Shown here: piece after piece, positions 32,100 to 32,990 of the stretch
How the letters are laid out: each line of letters begins with the position of its first letter
Numbering within the stretch: position 1 is the first letter of the stretch
Source of the DNA: Alphaproteobacteria bacterium
GTDB lineage: Bacteria; Pseudomonadota; Alphaproteobacteria; CACIAM-22H2
Assembly: GCA_016793045.1 (NCBI GenBank)
Contig: JAEUKZ010000314.1
Coordinates: 1 to 32,990, forward strand
Direction of reading: 5' to 3'
Length of the DNA stretch: 32,990 nt
Notes under the pieces: generated by a model
Told to the model about the DNA's origin: nothing
The model's database searches: none
The model's input: only the letters and a program-made list of their open reading frames with translations
Translations under genes and position numbers: made by a program

Positions 32100-32600
32100 T
32101 CAGAGACACTGCGGCAGGCAGCCTTCCTCCCAGAAGGGCCGCGCCGGCCATTGGCGGTCGGTGCGGCCCTGGCCCGGCGGGGGTGGGGCGATCTGGCCCC
32201 ACCAGCCATGGGCGCACATCGAGCGCCACGCCATCTGGTCGGCGACGGGCCTGCCCGCCTTGGCGAAGGCGGCATCGAGTGCCGCGATCGCGGTGCGGAG
32301 CGCCGCATCGGTGGCGGCGCTCGGCGCCTTGACGTGGTCGTGGAAGGCGACCGTCACCGCCTCCATCTCCGCGACATGCGGCCAGGTCGAGCGGGTGAGC
32401 GCCCACGCCTCGAGCCATTCGTCGACGACCGCGCGCACCGCCACGTCGCGCGGCCTGTCCTTCGACTTTGCCGCGGTCGTGCGCATGTGGCGCATCAGCT
32501 CGGCGCGGGCGTGCAGCGCGCGTGCCCTGATCGCGGCCTCGCGCATCGCGGCGACGGCCCGGTCGGCCTCTTGCAGCAGCTCGTCGACGACGTCGGTCAT
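32100..32600 (-). CDS. Hypothetical protein (166 aa)
   Basis: The ATG at 32600 has GGAG about ten bases upstream. The product opens with helices (MTDVVDELLQEADRAVAAMREAAIRARALHARAELMRHM), continues with VVDEWLEAWALTRSTWPHVAEMEAVTVAFHDHV, and ends in a Trp-, Pro- and Cys-rich tail (MCAHGWWGQIAPPPPGQG, FWEEGCLPQCL). It has no signal peptide or membrane segment. I do not recognise the family; the three cysteines in the last 40 residues could bind a metal. It lies 24 bp downstream of the permease gene on the same strand and may be the last gene of that transporter operon. Confidence 0.6.
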   Translation of the reverse strand: MTDVVDELLQEADRAVAAMREAAIRARALHARAELMRHMRTTAAKSKDRPRDVAVRAVVDEWLEAWALTRSTWPHVAEMEAVTVAFHDHVKAPSAATDAALRTAIAALDAAFAKAGRPVADQMAWRSMCAHGWWGQIAPPPPGQGRTDRQWPARPFWEEGCLPQCL

Positions 32601-32624
32601 GGTCGGAAGTCTCCGTGGTGGGGT

Positions 32625-32990
32625 TCAGATCGCCGGCGCATCCTGCGCCGTGCGCGGGTCGAGCCAGTCGCGCAGGCCGTCGCCGAGCAGGTTCATGCCG
32701 AGCACGATCGCGGCGAGGCCGAGGCCGGGGAAGATGGCGATGGTCGGCGCGCGGCCCATGTGGGTCTGCGCGTCGTTGAGCATGCGCCCGAGGCTCGCGT
32801 CGGGCGGCTGGATGCCGAGGCCGAGATAGGACAGGCCGGCCTCGATCAGCAGCGCCACCGCGACCTGGACGGTGCCGTGGACGATCAGCAGGCCGGCCAT
32901 GTTGGGCAGCACGTGCACGAGCGCGATGCGCAAGGGGCCGCAGCCGAGCGCGCGCGCGGCGCGCACGAAGTCTCGGCTCCACAGGTCGAG
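32625..32990 (-). CDS. ABC transporter permease, DppC/OppC type (partial, cut by window edge)
   Basis: Only the C-terminal 121 residues are inside the window; the gene continues beyond 32990. The visible part starts LWSRDFVRAARALGCGPLRI, the cytoplasmic EAA loop that docks the ATPase in binding-protein-dependent permeases. It continues with HVLPNMAGLLIVHGTVQVAVALLIEAGLSYLGLGIQPPDASLG, a diagnostic DppC/OppC block, and ends FPGLGLAAIVLGMNLLGDGLRDWLDPR. It is an inner-membrane subunit of a peptide/nickel-type importer. Other subunits should lie to the right. Whether the distant binding protein at 8618-10240 works with it is unknown. Confidence 0.93.
   Translation of the reverse strand, partial: LDLWSRDFVRAARALGCGPLRIALVHVLPNMAGLLIVHGTVQVAVALLIEAGLSYLGLGIQPPDASLGRMLNDAQTHMGRAPTIAIFPGLGLAAIVLGMNLLGDGLRDWLDPRTAQDAPAI

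Noticed and set aside
1-32990. tRNA/rRNA genes, CRISPR repeats, transposases, prophage or toxin-antitoxin pairs
   Set aside because: I looked for CCA-ending cloverleafs, regular spaced repeats, terminal inverted repeats with DDE/HUH genes, and small overlapping gene pairs, and saw none that could be supported.

Overview
This is a GC-rich chromosomal window with very high third-position GC. It most likely comes from an alphaproteobacterium. The best markers are a gene for the NDUFA12/B17.2-type accessory subunit of complex I followed directly by an MlaD-type gene, a B12-dependent ribonucleotide reductase (nrdJ) and an OpgC-family acyltransferase. I cannot fix genus or order. I see no tRNA, rRNA, CRISPR array, insertion sequence, integrase or phage gene. 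Coding density and base use are even, so this looks like core or housekeeping-adjacent chromosome rather than an island.

Layout. 1-1980 (+): a terminator-like hairpin, a 64-aa protein, a class III CoA-transferase and an overlapping membrane protein with a PH-like tail. 1990-4123 (-): a three-gene operon of a RidA-family protein, a secreted protein and a FemAB-like acyltransferase. 4262-6026 (+): a periplasmic protein and a DUF2817/M14-like zinc peptidase. 6050-6957 (-): an iron-permease-family membrane protein and an unknown. 7044-8607 (+): a methyltransferase and a secreted beta-rich protein. 8618-10240 (-): a Tat-exported peptide-type ABC binding protein. 10452-12056 (+): a PAS-PAS histidine kinase, convergent with an unknown gene. 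12861-13766 (-): an EamA transporter. 13873-15965 (-): an OmpR-type response regulator and its histidine kinase in an ATGA-overlapping operon, divergent from a small exported protein. 16492-18962: two small unknowns and a 14-TM DHA2 drug exporter behind a perfect 32-bp palindrome. 19175-20968: divergent secreted proteins, one with a HExxH motif. 21169-24975 (-): nrdJ, with a good promoter, NrdR-like boxes and an intrinsic terminator. 25532-26456 (+): NDUFA12 and MlaD. 26475-27407 (-): an aldo/keto reductase. 27542-32029 (+): OpgC, an atypical SGNH protein, a threonine-aldolase-like enzyme and a canonical Tat-exported SGNH hydrolase. 32100-32990 (-): an unknown protein and the 3' part of a DppC-like permease cut by the window edge.

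Functionally the window is a mosaic of short, mostly unrelated operons: acyl-CoA and amino-acid metabolism, envelope modification (FemAB-like, OpgC/SGNH, MlaD), environmental sensing (two kinases, one regulator), transport and dNTP synthesis. I found no convincing new multi-gene defence or mobile system. The best leads are the secreted HExxH protein, the OpgC-linked SGNH protein that appears to lack two family residues, the palindrome in front of the efflux pump, and the overlap of an NrdR-like box with the nrdJ -10 element.
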